Source of the DNA: Acidisoma sp965199065
GTDB taxonomy: Bacteria; Pseudomonadota; Alphaproteobacteria; Acetobacterales; Acetobacteraceae
Direction of reading: 5' to 3'
Length of the DNA: 64,000 nucleotides
NCBI RefSeq assembly: GCF_965199065.1
Contig: NZ_CBDAQN010000003.1
Location: 1,612,001-1,676,000, forward strand
In this document: positions 20,119 through 30,849 of the stretch, piece by piece
Numbering within the stretch: the first letter of the stretch is position 1
Layout of the letters: every line of letters begins with the position of its first letter
Notes under the pieces: generated by a model
Told to the model about the DNA's origin: nothing
Databases searched by the model: none
The model's input: only the letters and a program-made list of their open reading frames with translations
Position numbers and translations under genes: made by a program

Positions 20119-21336
20119 ATGTCACCTCTTTTCCAGGATGAGCTGCACGAGGATTTCGGCACCTGGCCGCTCGCCGATATCCCCTATGGAGGGGCCGACT
20201 TCGGCGAGGTGCAGGCGGTTGCCGAGGCGGTCGGCGACGGCGACGACGCCGCCTACTATGACGCTTGGAACGCGGCGGGCGACCGGCTCCGCGCGGAAGC
20301 CGACGCGGTGCTGCGTCGCGGTCATGTGCCGAGTGCCCGGGCGCTCTATCTCCGCGCGAGCGTCTTCCACGCGACGTCGTTCCACCCGCTCTATGGGGCG
20401 CCTGCCGATCCGCGTCTCCTCGCCGCATTTCGCAGTCAGGTGGCAGCGCTGGATGCCGGGCTCGCCCTCGGCCCTTTTCCGGTCCATCCGGCGCGAATTC
20501 CCTTCGGCGCGACGCCCTTGCCCGCCTATCTCATCCCGGCCCAAGGCTTCGAGAGCGAGGTGCGGCCGCTCATCATCTTCAACAACGGCTACGATGCCAC
20601 CATCACCGACATGTACTTCGCCTCGGCGGTCGCGGCGTCCCGGCGCGGCTATCACTGCCTCCTGTTCGACGGTCCCGGGCAGGGCGCGATGCTGTACGAG
20701 CACGGCATCCCGCTGCGTCCGGACTGGGACGTCGTCATCAGGTCGGTGGTCGATTTCGCCTGCGCGCAACCCATGGTGGACACAAGGCGCATCGCGCTCA
20801 GCGGCTGGAGCCTCGGCGGGCACCTCGCCCCTCGCGGTGCTGCCGGTGAGGCGCGGATCGCGGCGCTCATCGCCGATCCCGGCACCTGGAGCATCGCGGA
20901 CGGCTTCCGGGATGTCGTCGTGCGCATGTTCGGCATTGCGCCCGAGGCCGCCATCGATCTCGGCGCGCTGGACCAGTCGCTCATCGACCGCCTCGACAGC
21001 ACCATCCGGGGCGATCGCCACCTCAACTGGAAGATCGTCCAGCGCGGCTTCTGGGTGCATGGCGTGGACAATCTTCGGGCCTACCTCGCCTCGGCCGAGA
21101 TGTTCACGCTGCGAGGGCACGCCGGACGCATCGAGTGCCCGACATTGGTGACGACGGCGGAGCACGATCCCCTCTCGGCAGGCGCGGGTCTATTGATGGA
21201 CGCTCTACGTTGCCCGAAGACGTTGATGCGGTTCACCGCCGGGGAAGGCGCTGGCGGCCACTGCTCGATGGGCAACCGGTCGCTGCTCAATCAACGCGTG
21301 CTGGACTGGCTCGACGAACAATTCGCTCCAACCTGA
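20119..21336 (+). CDS. alpha/beta hydrolase (FrsA / DHPON-hydrolase-like)
   Basis: 405 residues. The helical N-terminal cap of ~145 residues precedes the hydrolase core: FNNGYDA (oxyanion region), FDGPGQG, nucleophile Ser231 in GWSLGG, acid in TTAEHDP, and His in GGHCSMG. This layout resembles 2,6-dihydroxypseudooxynicotine hydrolase and the FrsA group, which act on C-C or ester bonds. The substrate is unknown. Its position between an FAD protein and a ProC-like reductase suggests a shared catabolic or detoxifying role. Confidence 0.82.
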   Translation: MSPLFQDELHEDFGTWPLADIPYGGADFGEVQAVAEAVGDGDDAAYYDAWNAAGDRLRAEADAVLRRGHVPSARALYLRASVFHATSFHPLYGAPADPRLLAAFRSQVAALDAGLALGPFPVHPARIPFGATPLPAYLIPAQGFESEVRPLIIFNNGYDATITDMYFASAVAASRRGYHCLLFDGPGQGAMLYEHGIPLRPDWDVVIRSVVDFACAQPMVDTRRIALSGWSLGGHLAPRGAAGEARIAALIADPGTWSIADGFRDVVVRMFGIAPEAAIDLGALDQSLIDRLDSTIRGDRHLNWKIVQRGFWVHGVDNLRAYLASAEMFTLRGHAGRIECPTLVTTAEHDPLSAGAGLLMDALRCPKTLMRFTAGEGAGGHCSMGNRSLLNQRVLDWLDEQFAPT

Positions 21337-21348
21337 GGACGGACGACG

Positions 21349-22125
21349 ATGACGACGCTTGGTTTTGTCGGGACCGGCACCTTGGCCGAAGCGGTGATCC
21401 GGGGGCTACAGCAGACCGAGGCGACCCAGCATCGCTTTCTCCTCTCGCCAAGATCCGAGGAGAAATCCCGGGCGCTTGCCGCCGCCTACGCCAACACGAG
21501 CCGCGCGGAGAGCAACGGGGCGGTGGTCGCCAACAGCGACATCGTGCTGCTTGGCGTCCTCCCCAAGCAGATCGGGCTGCTCGGTGACCTCCCCTTTCGC
21601 GAAGACCAGATCGTTGTCAGTTTCCTGGCGGGCGTGTCGGTGGAGGTTGTGCGCGCCAGCGTACGACCCGCGAAGCGCGTGGTGCGGATGATCCCGCTGC
21701 CCTGCATCGAATACGGCAAGGGCCCGATCCTCATGACGCCTGCCGATCCGGCGGTGGAGGCGCTGTTCGGACCCGTCGGGGAGCTCGTCATTCCCGACCG
21801 GGAGAGCGACCTCGACACCATCAGCATCGCCAGCGGCCTGATGTCGGCTCACTTCCAGATGCAGAACACCGTGGTGGACTGGCTTCGGGCACGGGGAATT
21901 TCCGACGGGCAATCCTCGGGATTTGTGCGTTCGCTTTATATCGGACTTGGCGAGCTGGCGCTCAGGGATGAACGGCGAGGCGGCTCGCTCCCGCCTGAGC
22001 ATTACGAGACGAAGGGCGGCCTCAACGAGACTGCCCGGGCCTATCTCAAGAGTGTCGGCTGGTTTGACGAGATGGCCCGCGTGATGGACGTGGTCGACAC
22101 GCATCGCAAGACGCTGGCGAAGTAG
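21349..22125 (+). CDS. pyrroline-5-carboxylate reductase-like NAD(P)-dependent oxidoreductase
   Basis: 258 residues. GFVGTGTLAEAV at residues 5-16 is the nucleotide-binding GxGxxA/G motif of the ProC family. The C-terminal helical part (SGFVRSLYIGLGELAL, then HYETKGGLNETA) fits the P5CR dimerisation domain. Length and divergence suggest a paralogue rather than the housekeeping ProC, so its true substrate may be another cyclic imine or ketimine. It starts 12 nt after the hydrolase. Its stop is 1 nt from the convergent zinc dehydrogenase stop. Confidence 0.8.
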   Translation: MTTLGFVGTGTLAEAVIRGLQQTEATQHRFLLSPRSEEKSRALAAAYANTSRAESNGAVVANSDIVLLGVLPKQIGLLGDLPFREDQIVVSFLAGVSVEVVRASVRPAKRVVRMIPLPCIEYGKGPILMTPADPAVEALFGPVGELVIPDRESDLDTISIASGLMSAHFQMQNTVVDWLRARGISDGQSSGFVRSLYIGLGELALRDERRGGSLPPEHYETKGGLNETARAYLKSVGWFDEMARVMDVVDTHRKTLAK

Positions 22126-22126
22126 T

Positions 22127-23137
22127 TCAGACTTCGAGGATCGCCTTGATGACGCCGGCCTGCGGGGTGCTCCAGATCGGCATGATTTCCGGCGCATCGC
22201 TCATCGGCGCGCGATGCGACGCCAGAGACGCCGTCGGCACGGCGCCCGCCTCGATCTGGCGCATGACCTCGGCGAAATCCTCGGGCAGTGCGTTGCGGCT
22301 GGCGAGCAGCGTCGTCTCCCGCTTGTGGAACTCGGGGTCCGGGAAGGCGATATCGTCCTGCACGATGCTGAGCAGCGTGTAGCGGCCGCCATGGCCGACG
22401 AAGGACAGGCCGCGCTTGATCGACGGCAGATGTCCTGTGGCGTCGATCACGACGTCGAAGAACTCGCCCTCCGTCAGTGACGACAATTCGGTAGCGGCAT
22501 CCGCCGAGGCCGTGACGGTTGCCGCCGCGCCGAGCGTGCTGCGCGCGAACTCCAGCCGGTCGGCGCGCAGGTCCATGACGGTGACGGAGGCTCCGCGGGC
22601 GCGCGCGAAGATCAGCGCCGCCATGCCGATCGGCCCCGCGCCGACGACGAGCACGCTGTCCTCTGGCGTAATTTCGGCCCGGCGCACGCCGTGTGCGCCG
22701 ATGGCGAGGAACTCCACCATCGCCGCCTGATCGAGCGAGAGGTTCGGCGCCGGGATGACGTTGGAGACGGGCACGGCGAGGTATTCCGCCATGCCGCCGT
22801 CCTGATGGACCCCAAGCACGCTGATGCGCCGGCAGCAGTTGGTGAGGCCGCGGCGGCAGGCGCGACAGGTGCCGCAGCTGAGGTAGGGCACGACGACGAC
22901 GGTCATGCCGGGCGGGAGGCCGCTGCCGGCTGGCGCTTCCACAACCTCGGCACCCAGTTCGTGCCCCATGACGCGTGGGTAGTTCAGGTAGGGCTGGTTG
23001 CCGCCGAGGATGTGATAATCGGTGCCGCAAATGCCGACACGGCGGATGCGCAGTAGCGCCTCGCCTCCCGCTGGTCTGGGGTCGGGGCGCTCGATCAGGC
23101 TGAGCGTGCCGGGCCTGTCGCAAAGGATGGCCCTCAT
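22127..23137 (-). CDS. zinc-dependent medium-chain dehydrogenase (sugar-acid/polyol type)
   Basis: 336 residues. Catalytic zinc ligands Cys37, His59 and Glu60 (GICGTD, GHE); structural zinc Cys88, Cys91, Cys94 and Cys102; Rossmann GAGPIG. It groups with L-idonate/galactitol/L-threonine dehydrogenase-like MDR enzymes. The ATG overlaps the permease stop (ATGA), so it is the last gene of the ABC/L-fucose operon. It may oxidise 2-keto-3-deoxy-L-fuconate, or a sugar acid such as L-galactonate; this is inference. Confidence 0.85.
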   Translation of the reverse strand: MRAILCDRPGTLSLIERPDPRPAGGEALLRIRRVGICGTDYHILGGNQPYLNYPRVMGHELGAEVVEAPAGSGLPPGMTVVVVPYLSCGTCRACRRGLTNCCRRISVLGVHQDGGMAEYLAVPVSNVIPAPNLSLDQAAMVEFLAIGAHGVRRAEITPEDSVLVVGAGPIGMAALIFARARGASVTVMDLRADRLEFARSTLGAAATVTASADAATELSSLTEGEFFDVVIDATGHLPSIKRGLSFVGHGGRYTLLSIVQDDIAFPDPEFHKRETTLLASRNALPEDFAEVMRQIEAGAVPTASLASHRAPMSDAPEIMPIWSTPQAGVIKAILEV

Positions 23138-24118
23138 CAGCGCGTCTTCCGGCGACGAAGCTGGTCGAAGTAGACAATCACGATGATCAGCAGACCGGTG
23201 ATGATGCCCTGCCAGAAGGGGTTCACGTTCAGCAGGTTGGCGCCGTTGTTGATGGTCGTCAGCAGCATCGCGCCGAGTAACGGTCCGATCACGCTGCCAA
23301 CCGCGCCGAACAGGCTCGCGCCGCCGATGACGGAGGAGGCGATGCTCTGCAGCTCCCAGCCCTGGCCTGTCGTCGCAATGCCGATGCCGATCCGCGACGC
23401 CACCAGCACGCCGACGACGGACGCCAGCAAAGCCGACACGATGTAGGCGAGGTAGATCGTGCGGTTGACCGAGACGCCGGAAAGCCGTGCTGCCTCCGGA
23501 TTGCTCCCGACCGCGAAGAGGTAGCGGCCCCAGCGGCTCCGGTGCAGCAGGAAGTAGCAGGGGATCGCAATGAGGATCACGATGATGAAGAGGTTCGGAA
23601 CACCGAGCGTGCGGTGGCTCGAAAACAGGATGAAGTTGAGCGGCAGCCCGCCGATGGTCTGACCGTCGGTGATGAGCAGCCCGAAGCTGCGCAGCGCGGT
23701 CATGGTCGCGAGCGTCATGATGAAGGGCGGCAGCCGCAGGTTGACGATGCCGAAGGCGTTGATCGCGCCGAGAGCGATGCCGATGAGGAGCGTGATGACG
23801 ATCGAAGCCCAGATCGGCACGCCGCCCGCCAGCATCATGGCGATGATCGTGCTGGTGAGGCCGACGACCGCGCCCACCGACAGATCGATGCCCGCGGTGA
23901 TGATGACGAAGGTCTGTCCGACCGCCATGATCGACCACATCGAATCCTGGCGCAGCAGGTTCTCGAAGTTCCCGAAGGTCGCGAAGCTGTCCGTCGAGAC
24001 CGACAGCGCGAGCCACAGAACCACCAGCAAAGCCAGCAGCGTGAGATTGAGCAGGAAACCGAAGCGGTGGCTTTTCAGAGCCGCGCGCTTGGGCGCCGGT
24101 AGAGCGGCCGCACTGGTA

Positions 24119-24126
<8 letters not shown>
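23137..24126 (-). CDS. sugar ABC transporter permease (RbsC type)
   Basis: About 329 residues with 8-10 hydrophobic helices. It contains the RbsC signature VIITAGIDLSVGAV and the EAA-like region GSNPEAARLSGV. The longer frame begins inside the ATPase gene; I chose GTG 24126, which overlaps the ATPase stop by 8 nt and yields a normal short cytoplasmic N-terminus. It pairs with the upstream ATPase and binding protein as a CUT2-type importer. Confidence 0.92.
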
Positions 24127-25615
<1,489 letters not shown>

Positions 25616-25622
25616 GCGTTTC

Positions 25623-26582
25623 TCAGACCTTCGGGTTCAGCAGGGCCTGGGCGCGCGGCGTGTTGAGGTTGGCCGCGGTGATCGCCGTCACGCCGGTGTC
25701 GATCGACTTCGGCACCGCCTCGCCCTTGCTGGCCTTCAGGGCAATCTGCACGCCCTCATAGCCCATCCGATACGGGTCCTGAACGATCAGCGAATAGATC
25801 ACGCCGCTCTTGAGGTCCGCGACCAGGTTCTTGTCGCTGTCGAAGCCGACCAGGGTGAGCGTCTTGTTGCCAGATTCCGAAAGCGCCTGGCTGGCACCTT
25901 CCACCATCTGCAGGTTGCTGGCGAAGACGCCGACGAGATGCGGATGCGCCGTCATGAGGTCGGTCATGATGTTGAGGCCCGTGGTCGGCTGGCCGTCGGC
26001 GATCCGGTTGGCGATGATCTTGATGTTCGGATACTTGGCGGCGATCTCCGACTTGAAGCCGGCGGCGCGCTGATCGAGCGAACCGACGCCCGGCAACGAG
26101 GTGATGATGGCGACCTCGCCCGCGGCCTTGCCCGTCTTCTCGATGATGCCCTGCGCCATCGTGTCCGCGGCCACCTTGCCGCCGGTGACGTTGTTGGTCG
26201 AGAGGAACGAGGTCCAGGCCGTCGTGTTGGCGGCGCTGTCGATGCCGATGATCTTGGTGTTCGCCGCGGCGGCGGTGATGGGCGCGCCGAGCGCCGTGTA
26301 CTGAGTGGGTGCGATCACGATCGCGGCGGGGTTCTCGGACTCGGCGTTCTCAAGCGCGGTGATCTGGCCGGAAATGTCGGCCTCGCTCTGCGCGCCGAGC
26401 TCCGGCACCTTGATGTGCAGTTCCTTGCCCGCTTCGCGCGCGCCGGCCAGCACGATCTGCCAATACTGAGACGTCGTGTCCTTCACGATCACGGGGATCG
26501 TCTGCGCATGGGCTGGAGCGTTCCAGGCAACGAGCGCCGTCAGCAGGGTTGCCGCCATCAGGGTCTTGGTGAGCGTCTTCAT
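25623..26582 (-). CDS. periplasmic sugar-binding protein (RbsB-like)
   Basis: 319 residues with a Sec signal peptide (KTLTKTLMAATLLTALVAW, cleavage likely after AHA at residue 26). Mature protein is a type I periplasmic-binding fold: N-terminal IPVIVKDTTSQYWQ, a VGFDSD hinge-region motif and IVQDPYRMGYEG. It captures the substrate for the downstream ATPase and permease. Substrate identity is inferred from the fucose-type enzymes in the same run. Confidence 0.93.
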   Translation of the reverse strand: MKTLTKTLMAATLLTALVAWNAPAHAQTIPVIVKDTTSQYWQIVLAGAREAGKELHIKVPELGAQSEADISGQITALENAESENPAAIVIAPTQYTALGAPITAAAANTKIIGIDSAANTTAWTSFLSTNNVTGGKVAADTMAQGIIEKTGKAAGEVAIITSLPGVGSLDQRAAGFKSEIAAKYPNIKIIANRIADGQPTTGLNIMTDLMTAHPHLVGVFASNLQMVEGASQALSESGNKTLTLVGFDSDKNLVADLKSGVIYSLIVQDPYRMGYEGVQIALKASKGEAVPKSIDTGVTAITAANLNTPRAQALLNPKV

Positions 26583-26624
26583 CGGAGTTCCTCGGTTTTT
26601 TATGGAAGATCGGGCAGGTTGGAT

Positions 26625-27401
26625 TCAGGTCAGGGCACGATCCAGATGAACGTAGCCTCCGTCTGGAATGAGCCATTGGCCTGTGGTGTGGGAGGCACGA
26701 TCGGACAGGAGAAACACCGTTGTCGCGGCTATCTCCTCGCCTGTCGTCATTCGCGCGCCGAGCGGTATCTTGGCGGTGATGCGCTCAAGTTTCGCTTCCG
26801 GCTCGGGAAATGTCTTCAACCAGCGGTCATAGAGCGGCGTCATGACCTCGGCGGGCAGCACGGCGTTGACGCGAATACCGTCGGCCAGCAGCGAGGCCGC
26901 CCATTCACGCGTGAGACCGAGTTGCCCGGCCTTGGAGGCCGCGTAGCCGCTGGTATCGCCCTGGCCGGTCAATGCCGTCTTGGACGAGATGTTGACGATG
27001 CTGCCGCGGCTCCGGCGCAGATGCGGCAGACAGTAGTGGGCCATGGTGTAGCAATGGGTCAGGTTGCGGCGGACCGACTGCTCGAAGGCGGCAACGCCCG
27101 CTTCAAGCCCGATGCCGTCGTTCACCCCGGCATTGTTGACAAGGCCGTCGATGCGCCCAAAGCGCTCCGCCGTCTCAGCGATGGCGGCGGCGCAGGCGGC
27201 TTCGTCCGTCAATTCGACCGACAGGAAGCAGGCCTCGGGCCGCAGCGCCTGCAACGTCTCGATGAAGCCGGCAGGCGGCGCGGTGCGGCCGAAGACGACG
27301 GGAATGGCACCCTCCTCGGCGAGCGTCGTCGAGATCGCCGCCCCGATGCCTGAGGCGCCGCCGGTCACGATCACCACATGGTCGCGAAGTCCAAGGTCCA
27401 A
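26625..27401 (-). CDS. SDR-family dehydrogenase, L-fucose dehydrogenase type
   Basis: 258 residues. Cofactor motif TGGASGIG (13-20), NNAG (89-92), and catalytic Ser140, Tyr153 and Lys157. The stretches NDGIGLEAG, ISSKTALTGQG, PAEVMTPLY and the GGYxHLDRAL end closely match the L-fucose dehydrogenases described from Burkholderia, from memory. The predicted reaction is L-fucose to L-fucono-1,5-lactone. It lies between fuconate dehydratase (12 nt) and the binding protein (42 nt). Confidence 0.82.
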   Translation of the reverse strand: MDLGLRDHVVIVTGGASGIGAAISTTLAEEGAIPVVFGRTAPPAGFIETLQALRPEACFLSVELTDEAACAAAIAETAERFGRIDGLVNNAGVNDGIGLEAGVAAFEQSVRRNLTHCYTMAHYCLPHLRRSRGSIVNISSKTALTGQGDTSGYAASKAGQLGLTREWAASLLADGIRVNAVLPAEVMTPLYDRWLKTFPEPEAKLERITAKIPLGARMTTGEEIAATTVFLLSDRASHTTGQWLIPDGGYVHLDRALT

Positions 27402-27413
27402 TTGTCGCGCTCC

Positions 27414-28691
27414 TTAGCCGCGGAATTCGTACTGCGCGAGCGATTCCGGGCGCATGGTGATGGAGAAGCCGGGATTTTTCGGCGGCAGGTAGGCGGCGTC
27501 GAGCACCTCGCACGGGTCGACGAAATGCTCGTGCAGGTGATCGACATACTCGATCACCCGGTCCTCCATCGTCCCCGAGATGACGAGATAGTCGATCATC
27601 GAGAGGTGCTGGACGTATTCGCACAGGCCGACGCCGCCGGCATGAGGGCAGACCGGCAGCTTGTAGCGCGCGGCCATGAGCATGATGGCGAGGATCTCGT
27701 TGACGCCGCCGACGCGGCAGCTGTCGATCTGCACGATGTCGATGGCCTCGCGCATGATGAACTGCTTGAAGAGGATGCGGTTCTGGCACATCTCGCCGGT
27801 CGCGATCTTGATCGGCGCTGCGCCCGCGCGGATGGCGCGATGCCCCTCCACGTCGTCGGGGCTGGTTGGCTCCTCGATGAACCACGGGTTGGCGAATTTG
27901 AGCCGGTCGAGCCAGGCGATCGCCTGATCGACCTCCCACACCTGGTTGGCGTCGATCATGAGGCGGCGGTCCGGCCCCATCACCTGCCGCACGATGCTCA
28001 GACGGCGGATGTCGTCGTCGAGATCGTGACCGACCTTGAGCTTTATGTGGTTGAACCCGTTCTCGACCGCGAGGTGGGCAAGCCGCTCGAGTTTTTCGTC
28101 GCTATAGCCGAGCCAGCCGGCCGAGGTGGTGTAGCAAGGGTAGCCGTGGGCATTCAGATAATCCCGGCGCCGGGCCTTGCCGCGGGCGGCATCGGTGAGG
28201 AAGTCGATCGCCTCCTCCGGCTTGATGCAATCGGTGATGTAGCGGAAGTCGATCGCGCGGACGAGTTCGTCCGGGCCCATGTCGGAGACGAGGCGCCAGA
28301 GAGGCTTGCCCTCGGCCTTGGCCCAGAGATCCCAGACGGCGTTGACGACCGCACCGGTGGCGAGGCCGATAGCCCCCTTGTCCGGCCCGATCCAGCGCAG
28401 CTGGCTGTCCCCGGTCACGTGCCGCCAGAAGCGGCCCGGGTTTTCGCGGATCCAGTCGAGTTCCAGACCGACGACACGGCCGGTCAGCGCGCGAATGGCG
28501 GCGCAGACGATCTCGTTGCCGCGGCCGATTGTGAAGGTGAGGCCATGGCCCTGCAGGCCGTCCGTGTCGGTATCCAGGATCACGTAGGCGGCTGAATAAT
28601 CCGGGTCGGGGTTCATGGCGTCCGACCCATCGAGCTTGGCTGAGGTCGGGAACCGGACGTCGATCGTGCGAAGGCCCGTGATGCGGGTCAC
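27414..28691 (-). CDS. fucD: L-fuconate dehydratase (enolase superfamily)
   Basis: Dehydrates L-fuconate to 2-keto-3-deoxy-L-fuconate. 425 residues from GTG 28691. The family N-terminus TRITGLR-TIDVRFPTS and SDAMNPDPDYSAAYV is diagnostic, and the KxK (HIKLKVG), metal ligands Asp (MIDANQVW), Glu (FIEEPTSPDD) and Glu (ATGEMCQN), plus His (CPHAGGVG), are all present. The same frame is open further upstream to 28901, but the conserved protein begins at 28691. A short upstream frame ends in the overlap GTGA. Confidence 0.9.
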   Translation of the reverse strand: MTRITGLRTIDVRFPTSAKLDGSDAMNPDPDYSAAYVILDTDTDGLQGHGLTFTIGRGNEIVCAAIRALTGRVVGLELDWIRENPGRFWRHVTGDSQLRWIGPDKGAIGLATGAVVNAVWDLWAKAEGKPLWRLVSDMGPDELVRAIDFRYITDCIKPEEAIDFLTDAARGKARRRDYLNAHGYPCYTTSAGWLGYSDEKLERLAHLAVENGFNHIKLKVGHDLDDDIRRLSIVRQVMGPDRRLMIDANQVWEVDQAIAWLDRLKFANPWFIEEPTSPDDVEGHRAIRAGAAPIKIATGEMCQNRILFKQFIMREAIDIVQIDSCRVGGVNEILAIMLMAARYKLPVCPHAGGVGLCEYVQHLSMIDYLVISGTMEDRVIEYVDHLHEHFVDPCEVLDAAYLPPKNPGFSITMRPESLAQYEFRG

Positions 28692-28744
28692 CGGCTCGTC
28701 CAGCCCAAACTCGTCGTGAAGGCGCGTCCGCCGCGAAGCGTCAT
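28688..28744 (-). CDS. short upstream reading frame overlapping the fucD start
   Basis: An 18-residue frame (begins MTLRGGRAF) with a strong GGGAGGAG ribosome-binding site 7 nt before its ATG. Its TGA overlaps the fucD GTG as GTGA, while fucD itself has only a weak site. Translational coupling or a leader peptide is possible. It could also be a chance frame in the 5' leader. Confidence 0.3.
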   Translation of the reverse strand: MTLRGGRAFTTSLGWTSR

Positions 28745-28884
28745 GCCCAACTCCTCCCATCCCGCCGTTTGTCGGCGTTATCAAACCCGAAATCCCTGAA
28801 GAAAGGACTAATGGCCGGACCACTTGCGATGTGTTGTAGTGCGATCGTGAAGGCGTGCCAAGTGGAACGAACGGGTAGAAGAGA

Positions 28885-29637
28885 ATGGCGCTGGAAGCCA
28901 TCCAAAGCAGGCGGCTTTATAGCCAGATCGCAGATCGGCTCTGCGACCTGATCCGGCGTGGCGACTACCCGCCGGGCAGCTACCTTCCTTCCGAGCGGGA
29001 ACTGGCGGCGACCCTCGAGGTCAGCCGGTCCTCCGTGCGGGAGGCGCTGATCGCGATGGAGGTACTGGGGCTGGTCACTGTACGCGTCGGGGCGGGCGTC
29101 GCGGTGCTGCGGGTGCCGGACGACGCCGCGGGCGCCGACGTCATGGACCGGGTGATGCGGATGAGCCAGTCGGGCCCGGACCCGGAGTTGCCGGTGACGC
29201 TCGATCTTTCGCTGGAGATCCCGCCGTTCTCCCTGTTGCAGGCCCGGCGTCTGGTGGAGCCGGAGACGGCGGCGCTGGCGGCGGAGAATGCCTCGCCGGC
29301 TCAGATCGACGGTCTGCGCGCGGCGTTCGAGCGTAACCTGCGGGACAACCGGGAAGGGTCGCGCACTAATCCAGGCGACCGGCAGTTCCACATCGGAATC
29401 GCGCAGGCGAGCGGCAATCCGGCCTACGAGATGCTGATGACGCTGCTGCTCGGGCACCGGTACGGGGCGATGTTCCAGCGGCTGCAAGGCCTTTACACGC
29501 CCGAGGACATGCCGTTCCGCTCGGAGCAGGAACACTGGGAGATCCTGAAGGCGATCGTGGCGCGTGACACAGAGGCGGCACGGAGCCGGATGGCGTTGCA
29601 CCTGGATGCCGTCATCGCGATCTTCGCGCGGGAGTAG
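28885..29637 (+). CDS. FadR/GntR-family transcriptional regulator
   Basis: 250 residues. An N-terminal winged helix (RLYSQIADRLCDLIRRGDYPPGSYLPSERELA, then VSRSSVREAL) and a C-terminal all-helical FCD ligand domain with metal-binding histidines (FHIGIAQASGNP, LHLDAVIAIF). Such proteins usually repress sugar-acid operons. It is divergent from the fucD operon, its likely target. The intervening region has TGGCCGGACCA (about 28813-28823), one base from the FadR-type TNGTNNNACNA when read on the minus strand. Confidence 0.9.
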   Translation: MALEAIQSRRLYSQIADRLCDLIRRGDYPPGSYLPSERELAATLEVSRSSVREALIAMEVLGLVTVRVGAGVAVLRVPDDAAGADVMDRVMRMSQSGPDPELPVTLDLSLEIPPFSLLQARRLVEPETAALAAENASPAQIDGLRAAFERNLRDNREGSRTNPGDRQFHIGIAQASGNPAYEMLMTLLLGHRYGAMFQRLQGLYTPEDMPFRSEQEHWEILKAIVARDTEAARSRMALHLDAVIAIFARE

Positions 29638-29638
29638 C

Positions 29639-30712
29639 CTAGGCTAGAACCGCGGAGGCCAGAGCTGCGGGTCGCCTTGCCAATCGCCGCGCATGTTTTT
29701 CGAGGCAGTGCCATGAGGCGGCTCCCGCGATCCAGGACAGGATCACGGCCGTGAGCGCCATCCGGTAAGGTCCGAAGCCCGGACGGTAATGGCGGGTCAG
29801 TTGCTCTATGGGCCAGCCGTAGACGTAGATGCCGTAGGAATAATCCTCCACCCACGCCGGCAGCGGCAGCTTGCGGGCGAAGCCCAGCATCATCACCCCG
29901 TAGGCGATGAACCCTCCGGCAAAGAGTTCGAAATTGGGACCGCCCGCCGACAGGTAGGTTGCGAGCAACATGAGACCGAGCAGACCCCAGCTCATGGGCA
30001 CGTCTGCCCGGTTGACATAGAAAAGAGCGCCGATCGCGAAGAACGCCGCGATGCTCAGGTTCCCGCTATACGTGCCGAGGAACGGCAGGCGGCCGGGCAG
30101 GACGATCCCGATCAGCACGAGGCCAAGGATCGCCACATTGGCGGCTTGCCTGTGCGCCAAGATCCCGGCCGCGCCAAGGATGGCGACGAGGAGGTACAGC
30201 CGGACTTCCGCGAACAGGGTCCAGATGCTCCCGTTGACGACGGTGCCGTACGTTTTGCTGACGGTGAGAACGACGCCCGGCAGATCGGACTGGGCATACA
30301 GGAAGAGCCCGTTCGCCTTCAGATACTGCCAGCTCTCCGGCGATGTCAGGAACTGGCGGAGCGGCAGCGTGGTCATGCACGCTCCCAGAAGCAGCATGAG
30401 CAAGAGGCAAAGCCAGAAGGCGGGAACGATGCGCATGAAGCGGGCCATGAGAAACGCACCCAGGTCGCGGCGCTTGTCGTAGCTGCCGACCACCATGTAG
30501 CCGCTGATGACGAAAAAGATGCTGACGCCGACATCCCCCGAATAGCGGTAATGGGCGTAGCGGGAGATCACCTCGATGCAGCTCGCGCAGGGGGCGCCGA
30601 GTGCGAAAGCGTGGCCGTAAATCACCAGAGAGGCTGCCGTCAGCCTGAGAACCAGGAAATTGTTCGTTTTGTCGCTCTGACGGATTTTCGACAGATACGC
30701 CAGACTGACCAC
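29639..30712 (-). CDS. acyltransferase 3 family membrane protein (OafA/YrhL type)
   Basis: 357 residues with about ten hydrophobic helices. The N-terminal FLVLRLTAASLVIYGHAFALG contains the conserved catalytic-region Arg and His, and DVGVSIFFVISGYM is typical. Such proteins O-acetylate or O-acylate polysaccharide or lipid sugars. The gene is tail-to-tail with the FadR regulator; both stops lie in the 12-bp palindrome TAGCCTAGGCTA (29635-29646). Confidence 0.87.
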   Translation of the reverse strand: MVSLAYLSKIRQSDKTNNFLVLRLTAASLVIYGHAFALGAPCASCIEVISRYAHYRYSGDVGVSIFFVISGYMVVGSYDKRRDLGAFLMARFMRIVPAFWLCLLLMLLLGACMTTLPLRQFLTSPESWQYLKANGLFLYAQSDLPGVVLTVSKTYGTVVNGSIWTLFAEVRLYLLVAILGAAGILAHRQAANVAILGLVLIGIVLPGRLPFLGTYSGNLSIAAFFAIGALFYVNRADVPMSWGLLGLMLLATYLSAGGPNFELFAGGFIAYGVMMLGFARKLPLPAWVEDYSYGIYVYGWPIEQLTRHYRPGFGPYRMALTAVILSWIAGAASWHCLEKHARRLARRPAALASAVLA

Positions 30713-30849
30713 GTGCCGGACGCTCCCGTTGCTACATCGATACTAATGGGCGCCTGTGGAGAAGTCTATCGAGCCCAGTCGTCTCGGGCAGCACCTTGCG
30801 GGACGGAGGCGGTGGCGCGACAAGCGATGGGCACAGGGAGCCTGCCGCC

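Noticed and set aside
22127..24016. 629-codon minus-strand frame covering dehydrogenase and permease DNA
   Set aside because: Only the last ~336 codons encode the zinc dehydrogenase. The N-terminal half is the permease gene read in another frame; a true fusion is not supported, since the permease is intact.
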